A stretch of DNA of 64,000 nt, taken from Pseudobutyrivibrio ruminis HUN009 (lineage in GTDB: Bacteria; Bacillota; Clostridia; Lachnospirales; Lachnospiraceae). Below the pieces are notes generated by a model. It saw only the letters and a list, made by a program, of their open reading frames with translations, was not told the DNA's origin and searched no databases. The stretch's first letter is position 1; each line of letters opens with the position of its first letter. Of this stretch, positions 9,789 to 19,443 are shown one piece after another. The stretch spans positions 213,501 to 277,500 of the forward strand of contig NZ_JNLH01000001.1 in assembly GCF_000703005.1 (NCBI RefSeq). The letters run 5' to 3'. Made by a program: the position numbers and the translations under genes.

Positions 9789-10937
9789 TTACTTTAATAA
9801 CTCTAAACGTGAAGGATCATTTGCGAATACTTCCTTCTCGTTGTCCTTTGTAACTACTACTGGTGGAAGCTCATATACTGGAACTTCGATTACACCATTG
9901 TCTGCTGTTACTTCTGTAGCAGGCATACCGTTACCAGCCTGAAGTGAATCGATGATTTCGATTGTCTTAGCAACAAGATCTTCTGTTGGCTTAGCAACTG
10001 TAGAGTACTGACGTCCCTGCCATACCCACTCAACTGACTCGTTCTCAGCATCAAGACCAGATACTACTGGGATATCCTGACCAGCATTCTCGCATGATGT
10101 GATACATGCTCTTGCAATACCATCGTTAGGGCAAAGAACACCGTCGATTTCCTTGTCTGAATAGAATCCTGAAAGAAGTGAATCCATTCTTGACTGTGCC
10201 TTAGCATTGTCCCAATCAACAGTTGCACACTGTGTAAAGTCTGTCTGACCAGATACAACTACAAGTGTTCCATCATCAATCTTTGGCTGAAGTACTGACA
10301 TAGCACCCTTGAAGAAGTTTGGTGCGTTAGGATCAGCAGGACCACCACCGAAAAGCTCGATGTTGTATGGAGCCTCACCCTTCTGCTCCTCAAGACCCTG
10401 TAAAAGAGCCTGAGCCTGAAGCTCACCAGTCTTTACAGAACCGAACTGAACTACACCATCAACACCTGTTGTGTTCTCAAGAAGACGATCATATCCGATT
10501 ACGTATACGCCAGCTTCCTTAGCCTGCTCAAGTACTGAACCAAGCTGTGAACCATCTACAGGACCTACAACGATAACCTTTGCACCATTCTCAATCATAG
10601 ACTCAATCTGCTGTTGCTGCTGAGTAACCTTGTTATCTGCAGCCTGTACAAGTGGAGTGTAACCAGCTTCTTCAAGCTGTGTTGTAAACATCTCCTCAGC
10701 TTCTTTCCAGTTCTGAGTTCCAAGCCATGGAAGAGAAATACCAATTGTTGCTCCCTCTTCGAAACCAGGCATATCAGTTGTTGCAGCTGTATCAGCTGAA
10801 GCCTCTTCTGTTGTTGCCTCTGTTTCTGTTGTAGCTGTTTCTTCTGTAGTTCCCTCTCTACTTCCCCCACAGCCTGCGAATGTTGCAACTGTCATAGTTG
10901 CCACCATTGCCATTGACAATAATGTTCTTTTTTTCAT
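9789..10937 (-). CDS. chvE: Sugar ABC transporter substrate-binding lipoprotein, ChvE-like
   Basis: A 382-residue CUT2-family periplasmic-binding-fold protein. It has a lipoprotein signal peptide (lipobox ending FAGC, Cys23), a Thr/Glu-rich linker (about residues 28-52), then the type I binding fold. GISLPWLGTQNW and KVTQQQQQIESMI are characteristic of the ChvE / multiple-monosaccharide group rather than RbsB. It should capture an aldose (galactose, glucose, xylose, arabinose or mannose) outside the membrane and deliver it to GguA/GguB encoded just upstream. A hairpin on each side may raise its transcript level. The substrate is not certain. Confidence 0.88.
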   Translation of the reverse strand: MKKRTLLSMAMVATMTVATFAGCGGSREGTTEETATTETEATTEEASADTAATTDMPGFEEGATIGISLPWLGTQNWKEAEEMFTTQLEEAGYTPLVQAADNKVTQQQQQIESMIENGAKVIVVGPVDGSQLGSVLEQAKEAGVYVIGYDRLLENTTGVDGVVQFGSVKTGELQAQALLQGLEEQKGEAPYNIELFGGGPADPNAPNFFKGAMSVLQPKIDDGTLVVVSGQTDFTQCATVDWDNAKAQSRMDSLLSGFYSDKEIDGVLCPNDGIARACITSCENAGQDIPVVSGLDAENESVEWVWQGRQYSTVAKPTEDLVAKTIEIIDSLQAGNGMPATEVTADNGVIEVPVYELPPVVVTKDNEKEVFANDPSRLELLK

Positions 10938-10981
10938 TTTCCATCCTCCTTAAATAATCACATATTGTGCACTTAATATGT

Positions 10982-11016
10982 AAGGCCCAGCAGTTTATTA
11001 CTGCAGGCAAGCCTTC
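10982..11016 (-). other. Intercistronic hairpin between gguB- and chvE-like genes
   Basis: On the minus strand AAGGC...GCAGT and ACTGC...GCCTT fold into an interrupted stem just before the binding-protein ribosome binding site. It has no T tract, so it is more likely an mRNA-stabilising or processing element than a terminator. Confidence 0.45.
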
Positions 11017-11021
11017 TTAAA

Positions 11022-12242
11022 TTAGTTGGCAGCTTTTTTATTTCCCCCAAATACTCTGCCAATGATTGAGCTCTTTCCGCTCTTCTTGTTGTAAACATCA
11101 AATGCTACAGCAGCTAAAAGAACGAAGCCCTTAATAACCTGTGTCTTGTCGGCACCAACACCCATAAGCATAAGACCGTTGTTAAGAACTGCCATTACAA
11201 GACCACCGACGATTGTTGCAAGAATTGTACCAACACCACCTGATACTGCAGCACCACCGATGAATACTGAAGCGATTGCATCCATTTCCCATGATGTTCC
11301 ATCAGCAGGACCAGCTGCTGTAGAACGACCTACAAAAAGAATACCTGCAATTGATGCTAAAAGTGACATGTTTACCATTGTAAGGAAGTATGTCTTTTTA
11401 ACATTTACACCTGAAAGAGCAGCTGCGGCCTTGTTACCACCTACTGCATATACGTGACGACCAAACTTTGTACGCTGTGTAATGACGTGATAAACAATTG
11501 TAAGTAAAAGTAGGATAAGTCCTGGAACAGGGAATGATGTACCAACACGTCCTGAACCAAATAACCATGTAAAGTAACCAATAAGTAATGTCATAAGAGC
11601 GATTCTTACGATTACAGCCCAAAGTGGATCCTTTGTGCCATTGCCATCACCTGAGTGCTTATACTTTCTAAGCTGAGCTACTATGTAGCAAACAATACCA
11701 ATAATTCCAAGTAAAAGTGTTGAGTTATTCATGCCTGTGAATGTAGGTCCCCATTCTGGTAAGTATCCAGCGCCGAACCACTTTAACTGCTCTGGAGCAG
11801 GAACTGAGATTGAATGAGAAATCCAAATAACACCACCACGGAAAATCATCATGCCACCAAGTGTTGTGATGAATCCTGGAATACCAAGCTGTGCAAGGAA
11901 GAAACCGTGCCATGCACCAGCTAAGATACCTATCGCAATTGCGATAAGAACTGCTGCCCACCAAGGAACGTTATAGTTCTTAGCAACAAGTGCCATAACC
12001 ATTCCTGCGAAACCAGCTACGGAACCGACTGACAAATCAATCTGACCGATAACGATAACCATTAACATACCGAGAGCTAAAATAAGTACGTATGCATTAC
12101 CTGAAATCAAATTCTGGAAGTTTGAAGAAGTAAGCATTCTTCCACCAGAAATAATGTTGAAAATAATAATCAAAGCAGCTAACGCAACAACCATTGTGTA
12201 TTGGCGCAAATCCTGGCCTAATACCTGTTTTAAGTATTTCAT
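11022..12242 (-). CDS. gguB: Sugar ABC transporter permease, GguB/MmsB-like
   Basis: A 406-residue hydrophobic CUT2 (BPD_transp_2) permease with about ten membrane helices. The family motif GQIDLSVGSVAGF and the coupling region near ALSGVNVKKTYFL are present. At about 400 residues it is longer than RbsC (about 320), as is usual for GguB/XylH permeases. It forms the membrane channel with GguA and the ChvE-like binding protein, its neighbours on both sides in the operon. Confidence 0.88.
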   Translation of the reverse strand: MKYLKQVLGQDLRQYTMVVALAALIIIFNIISGGRMLTSSNFQNLISGNAYVLILALGMLMVIVIGQIDLSVGSVAGFAGMVMALVAKNYNVPWWAAVLIAIAIGILAGAWHGFFLAQLGIPGFITTLGGMMIFRGGVIWISHSISVPAPEQLKWFGAGYLPEWGPTFTGMNNSTLLLGIIGIVCYIVAQLRKYKHSGDGNGTKDPLWAVIVRIALMTLLIGYFTWLFGSGRVGTSFPVPGLILLLLTIVYHVITQRTKFGRHVYAVGGNKAAAALSGVNVKKTYFLTMVNMSLLASIAGILFVGRSTAAGPADGTSWEMDAIASVFIGGAAVSGGVGTILATIVGGLVMAVLNNGLMLMGVGADKTQVIKGFVLLAAVAFDVYNKKSGKSSIIGRVFGGNKKAAN

Positions 12243-12274
12243 AATTTATTCCATCCTTTCATAATTCCCATATA

Positions 12275-13810
12275 CTAGTTTGAAGTAATTGTCATCCTCT
12301 TCATTAAGCCTTCCTGGTTAGCTTCACTGCTATCAAGTTCGCCTGTGATGGTTCCCTCAAAGATTGTGTAAATTCTATCTGCCATTCCAAGAAGCTCTGG
12401 CAATTCAGATGACACCAGGATTACTGCCTTACCATCATCTGCAAGCTGATGAATCAATTTGTAAATTTCGTATTTAGCACCTACGTCAATACCTCTTGTA
12501 GGTTCATCAAGAATCAAAATATCTGGTTCTGTAAACATCCACTTTGATAAAACAACCTTTTGCTGATTACCACCTGAAAGTGTTGTTACTCCAGCATCTA
12601 CATTTGATGTCTTGATTTTAAGAGAATTACGATACTCTTCTGCTGCTTTCTTTTCATCATTTATATCAAGAAGACCATGCTTTGTGATTTTGTCCAAATC
12701 AGCTGCAACAACTGTCTTTCTGATTGAATCCAAAAGATTTAAACCTAAGTTTTTTCTATCCTCTGGAACATAAGCAAGTCCATTCTTTATTGCTGACTCA
12801 ACGGATGTGAGCTTTACCTCGCGGCCTTTGATTTTGATTGAACCGCCTCTATAAATTCCATAATTTCTACCGAATAGTGAGCGCATAAGCTCTGTTCTAC
12901 CGGCACCCATAAGTCCTGCGAATCCAACGATTTCACCGGCTCTTACATTGAAGCTTGCATTCTTACAAACCATTCTGCCTTCAACATCTGGATCCTCAAC
13001 ACACCAATCCTTTACTTCGAAGATAACTTCTCCAATATTTGGTTCGTGCTCTGGATATCTATTCTCAATCGAACGACCAACCATTGCTTTGATGATTTTA
13101 TCTTCATCAACCTTACCTGCTTCAACGTCGTAGCTTTCTACGGTGTGACCATCTCGAATAACTGTAACAGCATCTGATACCGCAGCGATTTCGTTTAGCT
13201 TGTGAGAAATCATGATACATGTGATGCCCTTATTCTTAAGGTCAATCATAAGGTTAAGTAAGTTTTCTGAATCAGCCTCATTCAATGCTGATGTTGGCTC
13301 GTCCAAGATTAAAAGCTTTACGTTTTTAGAAAGTGCCTTTGCAATTTCTACCAACTGCTGCTGACCAACACCTAAGTGTTTAATTAGCACATCTGGATTA
13401 ATTGAAAGACCTACTTTTTTAAGAATATCGTAGGTTCTTCTTTTTTCTTCTGCCCAATCAATCATGCCCTTCTTTATGATTTCATTTCCCATAAAGATGT
13501 TTTCTGTAATGGACAATTCTGGAATCATTGTCAGCTCCTGGTGAATAATTGCTATTCCAGCGCTTTCTGATTCCTTGATGTTTTTGAATTTCATCACTTG
13601 GCCCATATAAACGATGTCGCCATCATATGTGCCATAAGGATAAACCCCCGATAAAACCTTCATCAGTGTAGATTTACCAGCACCATTCTCACCGCAGATT
13701 GCATGAATTGTGCCTTCTTTCACTGAGAGGTTTACATCATCAAGTGCTTTTACACCCGGAAATTCTTTTGTAATCCCTTGCATTTGCAGGATAAAAGAAT
13801 TGTTTTCCAT
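12275..13810 (-). CDS. gguA: Sugar ABC transporter ATPase, GguA/XylG-like
   Basis: A 511-residue tandem ABC ATPase. The first half has Walker A GENGAGKST, signature LGVGQQQLVEIAK and Walker B LLILDEPTSAL. The second has a degenerate P-loop (GLMGAGRTE), signature LSGGNQQKVVLSKWM and ILILDEPTRGID, the normal asymmetry in CUT2 ATPases. The VYPYGTYDGDI insertion after the first P-loop matches the GguA/XylG group. It powers uptake through the adjacent permease. It is the first transporter gene, 27 bp after the ROK repressor, so the repressor and its target are probably co-transcribed. Confidence 0.9.
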   Translation of the reverse strand: MENNSFILQMQGITKEFPGVKALDDVNLSVKEGTIHAICGENGAGKSTLMKVLSGVYPYGTYDGDIVYMGQVMKFKNIKESESAGIAIIHQELTMIPELSITENIFMGNEIIKKGMIDWAEEKRRTYDILKKVGLSINPDVLIKHLGVGQQQLVEIAKALSKNVKLLILDEPTSALNEADSENLLNLMIDLKNKGITCIMISHKLNEIAAVSDAVTVIRDGHTVESYDVEAGKVDEDKIIKAMVGRSIENRYPEHEPNIGEVIFEVKDWCVEDPDVEGRMVCKNASFNVRAGEIVGFAGLMGAGRTELMRSLFGRNYGIYRGGSIKIKGREVKLTSVESAIKNGLAYVPEDRKNLGLNLLDSIRKTVVAADLDKITKHGLLDINDEKKAAEEYRNSLKIKTSNVDAGVTTLSGGNQQKVVLSKWMFTEPDILILDEPTRGIDVGAKYEIYKLIHQLADDGKAVILVSSELPELLGMADRIYTIFEGTITGELDSSEANQEGLMKRMTITSN

Positions 13811-13837
13811 ATATCAAATACCTCCCTAATTTGATGC

Positions 13838-15055
13838 CTAATTTGATGCCAAATACTCGCTTGGTTTTCTTAAAACCCTGTCTGTAGCAATTGCCGCTGC
13901 ACCGTAAAGAGTAGGATCTACTTTTAATCTAGATATCTCTATTCTTACTTTGCTACTAACTTCTGGAATTGTTCTTTCCTCTACAATCTTTTTGATTGTT
14001 GGTAAAAGAAATTCATCTCCTTGCGATACGCTATCACCAATAACTATAATTTCTGGATCGTATGCGTTTATCAATGTTACGCATCCATATCCAATGTATG
14101 TTGCAATTTCCTGTAAAACCCTAATAGCTTTTTCATTGCCCTTTCTTGCTGCTTCAACTATTCTTGCAACAGCCTCTGATCTGTTCTCATATTTTTCTTT
14201 AAACAGCTCAGGCAATTCCTTTTCAGCTTTTTTCAAAAGTGCCATTGTTGAGCAATAAAGCTCCAAGCATCCTTTATTTCCACACTCACAAGTGCTTCCG
14301 TTAAAGTCGATGCTGATATGACCAACCTCACTGGCAATTCCCTGATATCCAAGTAAAAGACTGTCGTGATCAACTACTCCCGATCCAACACCTTCACCAA
14401 CCAAGAAATAAGTAAGTGAACTAAGTGGTCTTCCATGATCACCGAACCACCACTCTGCTAACGCTCCCGCATTGGCATCCTGCTCTATGAATACTGGCTT
14501 ATCAAATTCATTTTTGAACTCATCAATGAAGTTGATGTTGTGCCAGCTTGGCATTCGTGTGACCATTGCAATTCGTCCTTCTTTTCTAAGATATGGACCT
14601 GGAAGAGCAAGACCAATGGCTACTACATTTTCATATTCATCAAGAAGCTTTCTTATCTGGTCTTTCATGGCCGTCAGAACCTTGCCTGTATTTTCATCCA
14701 GGCTGAACTCTGTTTCGCTTTGTGTGTAAAGCTTTCCGGATATATCGAAAACTCCGATAGCAAATACATGTCTGGAGAACTTAACACCAAGTACCAGATT
14801 CTTTTCGGCATTCAATCGAAGGCCAATGGAACGTCTATTTCCATTTCCCTTCACAATGCCAACCTCTGATACGATACCCATATCTATCAGATAGGCTACA
14901 AGCTTTGTGATAGATGCCTGTGTAAGGCCCATCATCTTAGCAATCTCTGCTCTGGTACAAACCTCTCGTTGCTGAAGGATTCGTACAATAGCCGAACGAT
15001 TCATTTCTGTTAAATCGCTTGTATTATTGCCTGCAACTTCTTTGACTTTTTTCAT
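13838..15055 (-). CDS. ROK-family transcriptional repressor
   Basis: About 405 residues. An N-terminal winged helix (about residues 15-75, RAEIAKMMGLTQASITKLV) is followed by a ROK sugar-kinase-like domain. The ROK zinc site is visible as GNKGCLE with the preceding CEC and an upstream His. ATGs lie at 15061 and 15055. GAGG is only two bases from the first but eight from the second, so I choose 15055. It heads the sugar operon and should repress it (and itself) until sugar or sugar phosphate binds. TTAACAC-type palindromes lie just upstream. Confidence 0.88.
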   Translation of the reverse strand: MKKVKEVAGNNTSDLTEMNRSAIVRILQQREVCTRAEIAKMMGLTQASITKLVAYLIDMGIVSEVGIVKGNGNRRSIGLRLNAEKNLVLGVKFSRHVFAIGVFDISGKLYTQSETEFSLDENTGKVLTAMKDQIRKLLDEYENVVAIGLALPGPYLRKEGRIAMVTRMPSWHNINFIDEFKNEFDKPVFIEQDANAGALAEWWFGDHGRPLSSLTYFLVGEGVGSGVVDHDSLLLGYQGIASEVGHISIDFNGSTCECGNKGCLELYCSTMALLKKAEKELPELFKEKYENRSEAVARIVEAARKGNEKAIRVLQEIATYIGYGCVTLINAYDPEIIVIGDSVSQGDEFLLPTIKKIVEERTIPEVSSKVRIEISRLKVDPTLYGAAAIATDRVLRKPSEYLASN

Positions 15056-15082
15056 TAACATTACCTCGCAATTGCTTTCAAG

Positions 15083-15120
15083 TGTTAATCACTTAACACT
15101 GTTAACACATTAACGCTGTT
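15083..15120. promoter_or_regulatory. Candidate ROK operator cluster (TTAACAC repeats)
   Basis: Alternating direct and inverted TTAA-containing half-sites (GTGTTAATC, CTTAACACTG, GTTAACAC, ATTAACG) are packed into under 40 bases directly upstream of the ROK gene. Their position and symmetry fit autoregulation of the operon. The rest of the 15121-15391 gap is AT-rich with nothing else I can support. Confidence 0.5.
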
Positions 15121-15391
15121 TCATAATAAGGTCAATAGATTTAGGGACCACTTTTTCAATTTTGTGAAACTTACTTAAATTCAAATATTCATTTTCGTAA
15201 AATACGTCAAAAGCCCATATTTACAGGCTTTTCAGCAAAATAATCAGTAACCTAATCACAAAAATACATATTTATGCACCCTTTATTAATTAAAAAATGA
15301 TTACTTTTGATAATTCGCAATCAAACCCAATCAAACGATTCTACATATCATACAAAACACAGGTCAGACAACTGTGCATATTTTTAGGCAC

Positions 15392-15420
15392 AAAAAAAGT
15401 CCTTGGCTTTCGCCAAGGAC
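15392..15420 (-). terminator. Terminator of the fatty-acid operon
   Basis: GTCCTTGG and CCAAGGAC form a perfect 8-bp stem with a 6-nt loop. On the minus strand it is followed by seven T residues. It lies 14 bases after the MarR-type regulator stop. Confidence 0.93.
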
Positions 15421-15433
15421 CTGTTATTTTATA

Positions 15434-15898
15434 TTATTCTTCTTCACTTCTACGATACTTTGGAATATCTACTTCCTTCATAAGGAAATCTGACATATCG
15501 TTAAGGATATCATTTAATGTTTCAATGCGTTCTTCTGTGAAACGCTCTTCTGCTCTTTCAGCTACTGTCTTAACATAGCCTTCTGAGAGATTTAAATACT
15601 CAAGGTATTTGTCTGTAACATGAAGATGGAACTCTCTTCTATCCTTTTCAGACTGAACCTTTTCAATGTACCCCTTATCAATTAAGCAAGCAATCTTATA
15701 TGCAGCATTTGGTGAAGAAATACCAATAAATTCTGCGAACTCTTTTACAGTTGGATTTCTAAGTACATAGATAATCTCTACGCAAAAAAGCTCTACGATT
15801 GTAAGTGATGTTTCTCTGGAATGAAGCTTTTTGAACATCTCCTGGTAAAAGTGAACTTTAAACTTGGTGTAAACCTCTGTAAGTGCTTCTTCTAACAT
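15434..15898 (-). CDS. MarR-family regulator of fatty-acid synthesis (FabT-like)
   Basis: A 154-residue MarR-type winged-helix protein. The recognition region is FAEFIGISSPNAAYKIACL, followed by a wing containing SEKDRREFHLHVT. It is the last gene of the fab/acc operon and precedes its terminator, so it probably regulates membrane-lipid synthesis as FabT does in streptococci, where acyl-ACP is the co-repressor. FabT is usually encoded at the head of the cluster; here the gene is distal. Palindromes in the acpP promoter are candidate binding sites. Whether it senses acyl-ACP is inference. Confidence 0.8.
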   Translation of the reverse strand: MLEEALTEVYTKFKVHFYQEMFKKLHSRETSLTIVELFCVEIIYVLRNPTVKEFAEFIGISSPNAAYKIACLIDKGYIEKVQSEKDRREFHLHVTDKYLEYLNLSEGYVKTVAERAEERFTEERIETLNDILNDMSDFLMKEVDIPKYRRSEEE

Positions 15899-15951
15899 TT
15901 CTAGCTCCTATCTTTCTTTAATCTAAAACTTCTAGAAATATCATACTCAAT

Positions 15952-16380
15952 TTAATCACCTAACGCAAAGGAAATTTCTGCTTTAGCGGCAATTTTTTCA
16001 TTCACATAAGCCACAGCTTCCCCAAATCCCACAGGGCCTTTTCTTGACGTTAGCTTACATTCCAATTGTAAAACATCACCTGGTTCAACCTGTTGCTTAA
16101 ACCTTGCATTCTTGATTCCACCGAAAAATGCAAGCTTCCCCTTATTTTCCTCTTCTGTTAAAAGCGCAACTGCGCCTACCTGTGCCAATGCTTCTATTAT
16201 AAGAACTCCTGGCATAACTGGATGTCCTGGGAAATGCCCCATGAAATGCATCTCATTTGCAGATACGCATTTGATTCCCTTGGCATATACCCCGGGTTCG
16301 CATTCTGTGATTTTGTCCACCATCAAAAATGGATATCTATGTGGTAATATTTCCTGAATTTCTGAACAGCTAAGTTCCAT
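15952..16380 (-). CDS. fabZ: 3-hydroxyacyl-ACP dehydratase FabZ
   Basis: A 142-residue single hot-dog-fold dehydratase of normal length. [11 protein letters not shown] at the N-terminus, the catalytic His in [12 protein letters not shown] and the catalytic Glu in [10 protein letters not shown] are intact. It removes water from 3-hydroxyacyl-ACP in the elongation cycle. Its ATG overlaps the fabF stop by one base. No FabA-type isomerase is present, so unsaturated fatty acids would have to be made by another route or by a dual-function FabZ. Confidence 0.95.
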   Translation of the reverse strand: MELSCSEIQEILPHRYPFLMVDKITECEPGVYAKGIKCVSANEMHFMGHFPGHPVMPGVLIIEALAQVGAVALLTEEENKGKLAFFGGIKNARFKQQVEPGDVLQLECKLTSRKGPVGFGEAVAYVNEKIAAKAEISFALGD

Positions 16381-17612
16381 TAAAACCTCCTAAATACAAT
16401 TGATGCATTGTGCCCACCAAAACCTAGAGCATTTGATAATGCTACATTTATATCTGCTTTTCTTCCGATATTTGGCACATAATCCAAATCACAAGCTTCA
16501 TCCTTTTCAAGATAATTGATTGTCGCCGGAACAAAACCATCCTTTAAAGCCAACGCTGTGATAATTCCTTCTACAGCACCTGCTGCACCAAGCAAATGTC
16601 CTGTCATAGATTTTGTTGAGCTTACCATAAGCTTATATGCATGCTCCCCAAAAGCCTTTTTAATAGCAAGAGTTTCTCCTGCATCATTTAAGCTTGTGCT
16701 TGTTCCATGAGCATTGATATAATCCACATCAGTCATTTCAATTCCAGCATCGGCTACCGCAAGAGCCATACATTTTGCACCGCCCTCTCCTTCTGGATTT
16801 GGTGCAGTGATATGATAAGCATCGCAGTTTGAACCGTAGCCAATTACCTCAGCATATATTTTTGCTCCACGTGCCTGCGCGTGTTCTAATTCCTCAAGCA
16901 CAAGAATACCTGCACCTTCGCCCATAACAAATCCATGACGCTCCTTATCAAATGGAATAGAAGCACGGTTAGGATTTTCGCTTGTACAGAGGGCCTTCAT
17001 AGACTGGAAGCCACCAATGGCAAGCGGCATAACAACCCCTTCCGCACCTCCGCACAGCATAGCATCCTCATATCCATCACGAATTCTGTGGAATGCGTCA
17101 CCAATAGCATTATTTGAGCTGGCACATGCAGTAACTACCGATGTGCACATTCCCTTAAGTCCATACATTATGGCTATCTGTCCAGCCGCCATATTGCTGA
17201 TAGACATAGGAATGAAATAAGGGGAGATTCTACTGTAGCCTTTTTCCTCACCCTTTGAGTGCTCTGTAGCTATGGTAGAAAGACCGCCAATACCTGATGA
17301 AACGATGCATCCAAATCTGTCCATGTTTTCATTTTCAACATCAATTCCAGCATCAGCAAATGCTTCCTTTGCCGCAGCGCAAGCATACTGTGTGTAAACA
17401 TCCATACGCTTAGATTCCTTAGGACCTAAAATCTCTGCTGCATCAAAATTCTTAACCTCGCCGGCAAGCTTAACTTTTAATTCTGATGTATCAAAATGTG
17501 TAATAGGGCCAATACCGCATTTCCCCTCTTTTACAGCCTTCCATGTATCTTCTACTGAATTGCCAAGGGGGTTTACTGTACCCATTCCAGTAATTACTAC
17601 TCTACGCTTCAT
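16380..17612 (-). CDS. fabF: 3-oxoacyl-ACP synthase II FabF
   Basis: A 410-residue thiolase-fold condensing enzyme. The active-site Cys lies in [12 protein letters not shown] and the two histidines in [11 protein letters not shown] and [14 protein letters not shown], giving the Cys-His-His set of elongation ketosynthases. It condenses malonyl-ACP with acyl-ACP. It lies between fabG and fabZ with only three bases after fabG. Confidence 0.96.
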   Translation of the reverse strand: MKRRVVITGMGTVNPLGNSVEDTWKAVKEGKCGIGPITHFDTSELKVKLAGEVKNFDAAEILGPKESKRMDVYTQYACAAAKEAFADAGIDVENENMDRFGCIVSSGIGGLSTIATEHSKGEEKGYSRISPYFIPMSISNMAAGQIAIMYGLKGMCTSVVTACASSNNAIGDAFHRIRDGYEDAMLCGGAEGVVMPLAIGGFQSMKALCTSENPNRASIPFDKERHGFVMGEGAGILVLEELEHAQARGAKIYAEVIGYGSNCDAYHITAPNPEGEGGAKCMALAVADAGIEMTDVDYINAHGTSTSLNDAGETLAIKKAFGEHAYKLMVSSTKSMTGHLLGAAGAVEGIITALALKDGFVPATINYLEKDEACDLDYVPNIGRKADINVALSNALGFGGHNASIVFRRF

Positions 17613-17615
17613 TTT

Positions 17616-18341
17616 TTACATTCCTCCAGTTACTTCTATTACCTGTCCTGTAATATAAGATGCTTTGTCTGATGCCAGAAAATCTACAACATCTGCTACA
17701 TCCTCTGGTGTTCCAAATCTTGCCAAAGGAATTTGCTTCAAATAAGCTTCCTTTACATTGTCTGGCAGCTGATCTGTCATAGCCGTCTGAATAAATCCTG
17801 GAGCTACCGCATTTACGGTAATGCCTTTAGAACCATATTCTCTAGCAACTGACTTCGTAAATCCGATAACACCTGCTTTACTTGCGCTATAATTTGCCTG
17901 TCCAGCATTTCCCTGGACACCTACAATAGAAGTGATATTGATAATTCGACCACTTCTGGCCTTCATCATGTCCTTTATAGCAGCCTTTGTGCATAGGAAA
18001 GTTCCCTTAAGGTTTGTATCAAGAACTGCATCATAATCTGCCTCACTCATTCTTAGGAGGAGACCATCTCTTGTAATTCCTGCATTGTTAATAAGGATTT
18101 CCACTGGTCCCATCAATTCTTTTATTTGATTAAACATTTCTGTAACGTCATCAGCATTACTTACATCTGCCTTGACATACATAGCCTGAACGCCATGCTT
18201 TTTGCAGGCTTCAATAGTTTCCTGTGCTGCGTTCTCATTTCCTGAATAGCAAATTGCAACATTAATACCAGATTTTGCCAAATGCTCAGCAATAACTCTG
18301 CCTATTCCCCTGCTACCACCTGTAACTAGTGCTACACTCAT
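17616..18341 (-). CDS. fabG: 3-oxoacyl-ACP reductase FabG
   Basis: A 241-residue classical short-chain dehydrogenase. The NADPH-binding GGSRGIGR, the NNAG motif (LINNAGITRDGLL) and the catalytic YSASKAGV Tyr-Lys pair are present, and the C-terminus ends GQVIEVTGGM as in typical FabG. It reduces 3-oxoacyl-ACP. It overlaps fabD by four bases. Confidence 0.95.
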   Translation of the reverse strand: MSVALVTGGSRGIGRVIAEHLAKSGINVAICYSGNENAAQETIEACKKHGVQAMYVKADVSNADDVTEMFNQIKELMGPVEILINNAGITRDGLLLRMSEADYDAVLDTNLKGTFLCTKAAIKDMMKARSGRIINITSIVGVQGNAGQANYSASKAGVIGFTKSVAREYGSKGITVNAVAPGFIQTAMTDQLPDNVKEAYLKQIPLARFGTPEDVADVVDFLASDKASYITGQVIEVTGGM

Positions 18342-19291
18342 GCTCCAAGCTCCTTTACAATGTTTTCAAAATCCTCAACTGTATCGATTGAATATACTTT
18401 TGCATTATCAACAGTCTTAGTTATAAACTTACTTATTGCTTTTCCTGGTCCGATTTCCACAAAAGTATCCACACCGGCTTCCGCCATATATCTAATTGAA
18501 TCTTCCATATAAACAGATGACTGCACCTGCTTTTCTAGAAGATTAGCAACCTCTTCATCCTGATTTTTTTCTCTTCCAAGGCAATTGAAAATAACCTTTG
18601 TTTTCTCAGCCTTAAAGTCCACTGATTTAAATTCCTGGGCAAGCTTATCTCCTGCAGGCTTCATAAGCTTTGTATGGAATGGTCCACTAACCTTTAATGG
18701 AAGAATCCTTTTCGCTCCTGCCTCCTTAAGGAATGCACTAGCCATATCCACAGCACTTGAATGTCCAGATATAACAATCTGACCTGGGCAATTAAAGTTT
18801 GCCGCCTGAACTACACGCTCGCCATCTGTTGCTTCACATGCTTTTTCACAGCATTCTAATACTGTCTCTCGGTCCATTCCAAGAACAGCAGCCATTTTGA
18901 CATTAAGCCCTTGCGAAGCCTCTGCCATATACTTACCTCTTTTTGCAATCAGCTCCATGATAGTTGCTTCATCTACAACACCAGCCTCATATAAAGCTGA
19001 GTATTCTCCAAGGCTAAGTCCACATGTGTAATCAGCATTGATACCTGCTTCCTTAAGAAGCTTAGTTACTCCAATTGCAAAGGCAACCATGGCAGGCTGA
19101 GTATATGCAGTCTGCGAAAGCTGCTCAATTGGCCCATTAAATGAGACCTCCGCTACATCCATATCAGTAACTTTGCTTACAACCTCAGTTGCTTTATCTA
19201 TAGTCTCCCTAAAACTATCGTATTTGCCATAAAAATCCTGGCCCATCCCCACTCTTTGAGAACCTTGACCTGCATAAACAAAACCTAACAT
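18338..19291 (-). CDS. fabD: Malonyl-CoA:ACP transacylase FabD
   Basis: A 317-residue acyltransferase. It starts with FVYAGQGSQRVGMGQDF, has the nucleophile Ser in GLSLGEYSAL and the catalytic His in SGPFHTKLM. It loads malonyl groups onto ACP. It is separated from fabK by 152 bp holding an 86-nt foldback repeat, the only sizeable gap within the operon. Confidence 0.95.
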   Translation of the reverse strand: MLGFVYAGQGSQRVGMGQDFYGKYDSFRETIDKATEVVSKVTDMDVAEVSFNGPIEQLSQTAYTQPAMVAFAIGVTKLLKEAGINADYTCGLSLGEYSALYEAGVVDEATIMELIAKRGKYMAEASQGLNVKMAAVLGMDRETVLECCEKACEATDGERVVQAANFNCPGQIVISGHSSAVDMASAFLKEAGAKRILPLKVSGPFHTKLMKPAGDKLAQEFKSVDFKAEKTKVIFNCLGREKNQDEEVANLLEKQVQSSVYMEDSIRYMAEAGVDTFVEIGPGKAISKFITKTVDNAKVYSIDTVEDFENIVKELGA

Positions 19292-19314
19292 CTAAATCCT
19301 CCCAACTCTAGTCC

Positions 19315-19400
19315 GCAGATTACGTCAACAAGCATTATGAATTCTCCGCTCAGCATGGAAAGCTTCGCTTGAGAATTATAATAGCTTGTTCACTATCTGC
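19315..19400. repeat. Foldback repeat, copy A, within the fab operon
   Basis: An imperfect palindrome with outer arms GCAGAT/ATCTGC and middle arms AACAAGC/GCTTGTT. Its long inner arm (ATTATGAATTCTC with GAGAATTATAAT, one bulged G) closes a loop framed by CTCCGCTCA and CGCTTGAG. It shares the TTACG, ACAAG, CTCCGCTCA and CGCTTGAG blocks with copies B and C but not the arm sequences. It sits in the fabD-fabK gap and has no T tract. Confidence 0.85.
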
Positions 19401-19443
19401 TCATTTAAATTTTGAAGTTTGTATAATTATTACTTTTTTGTTT

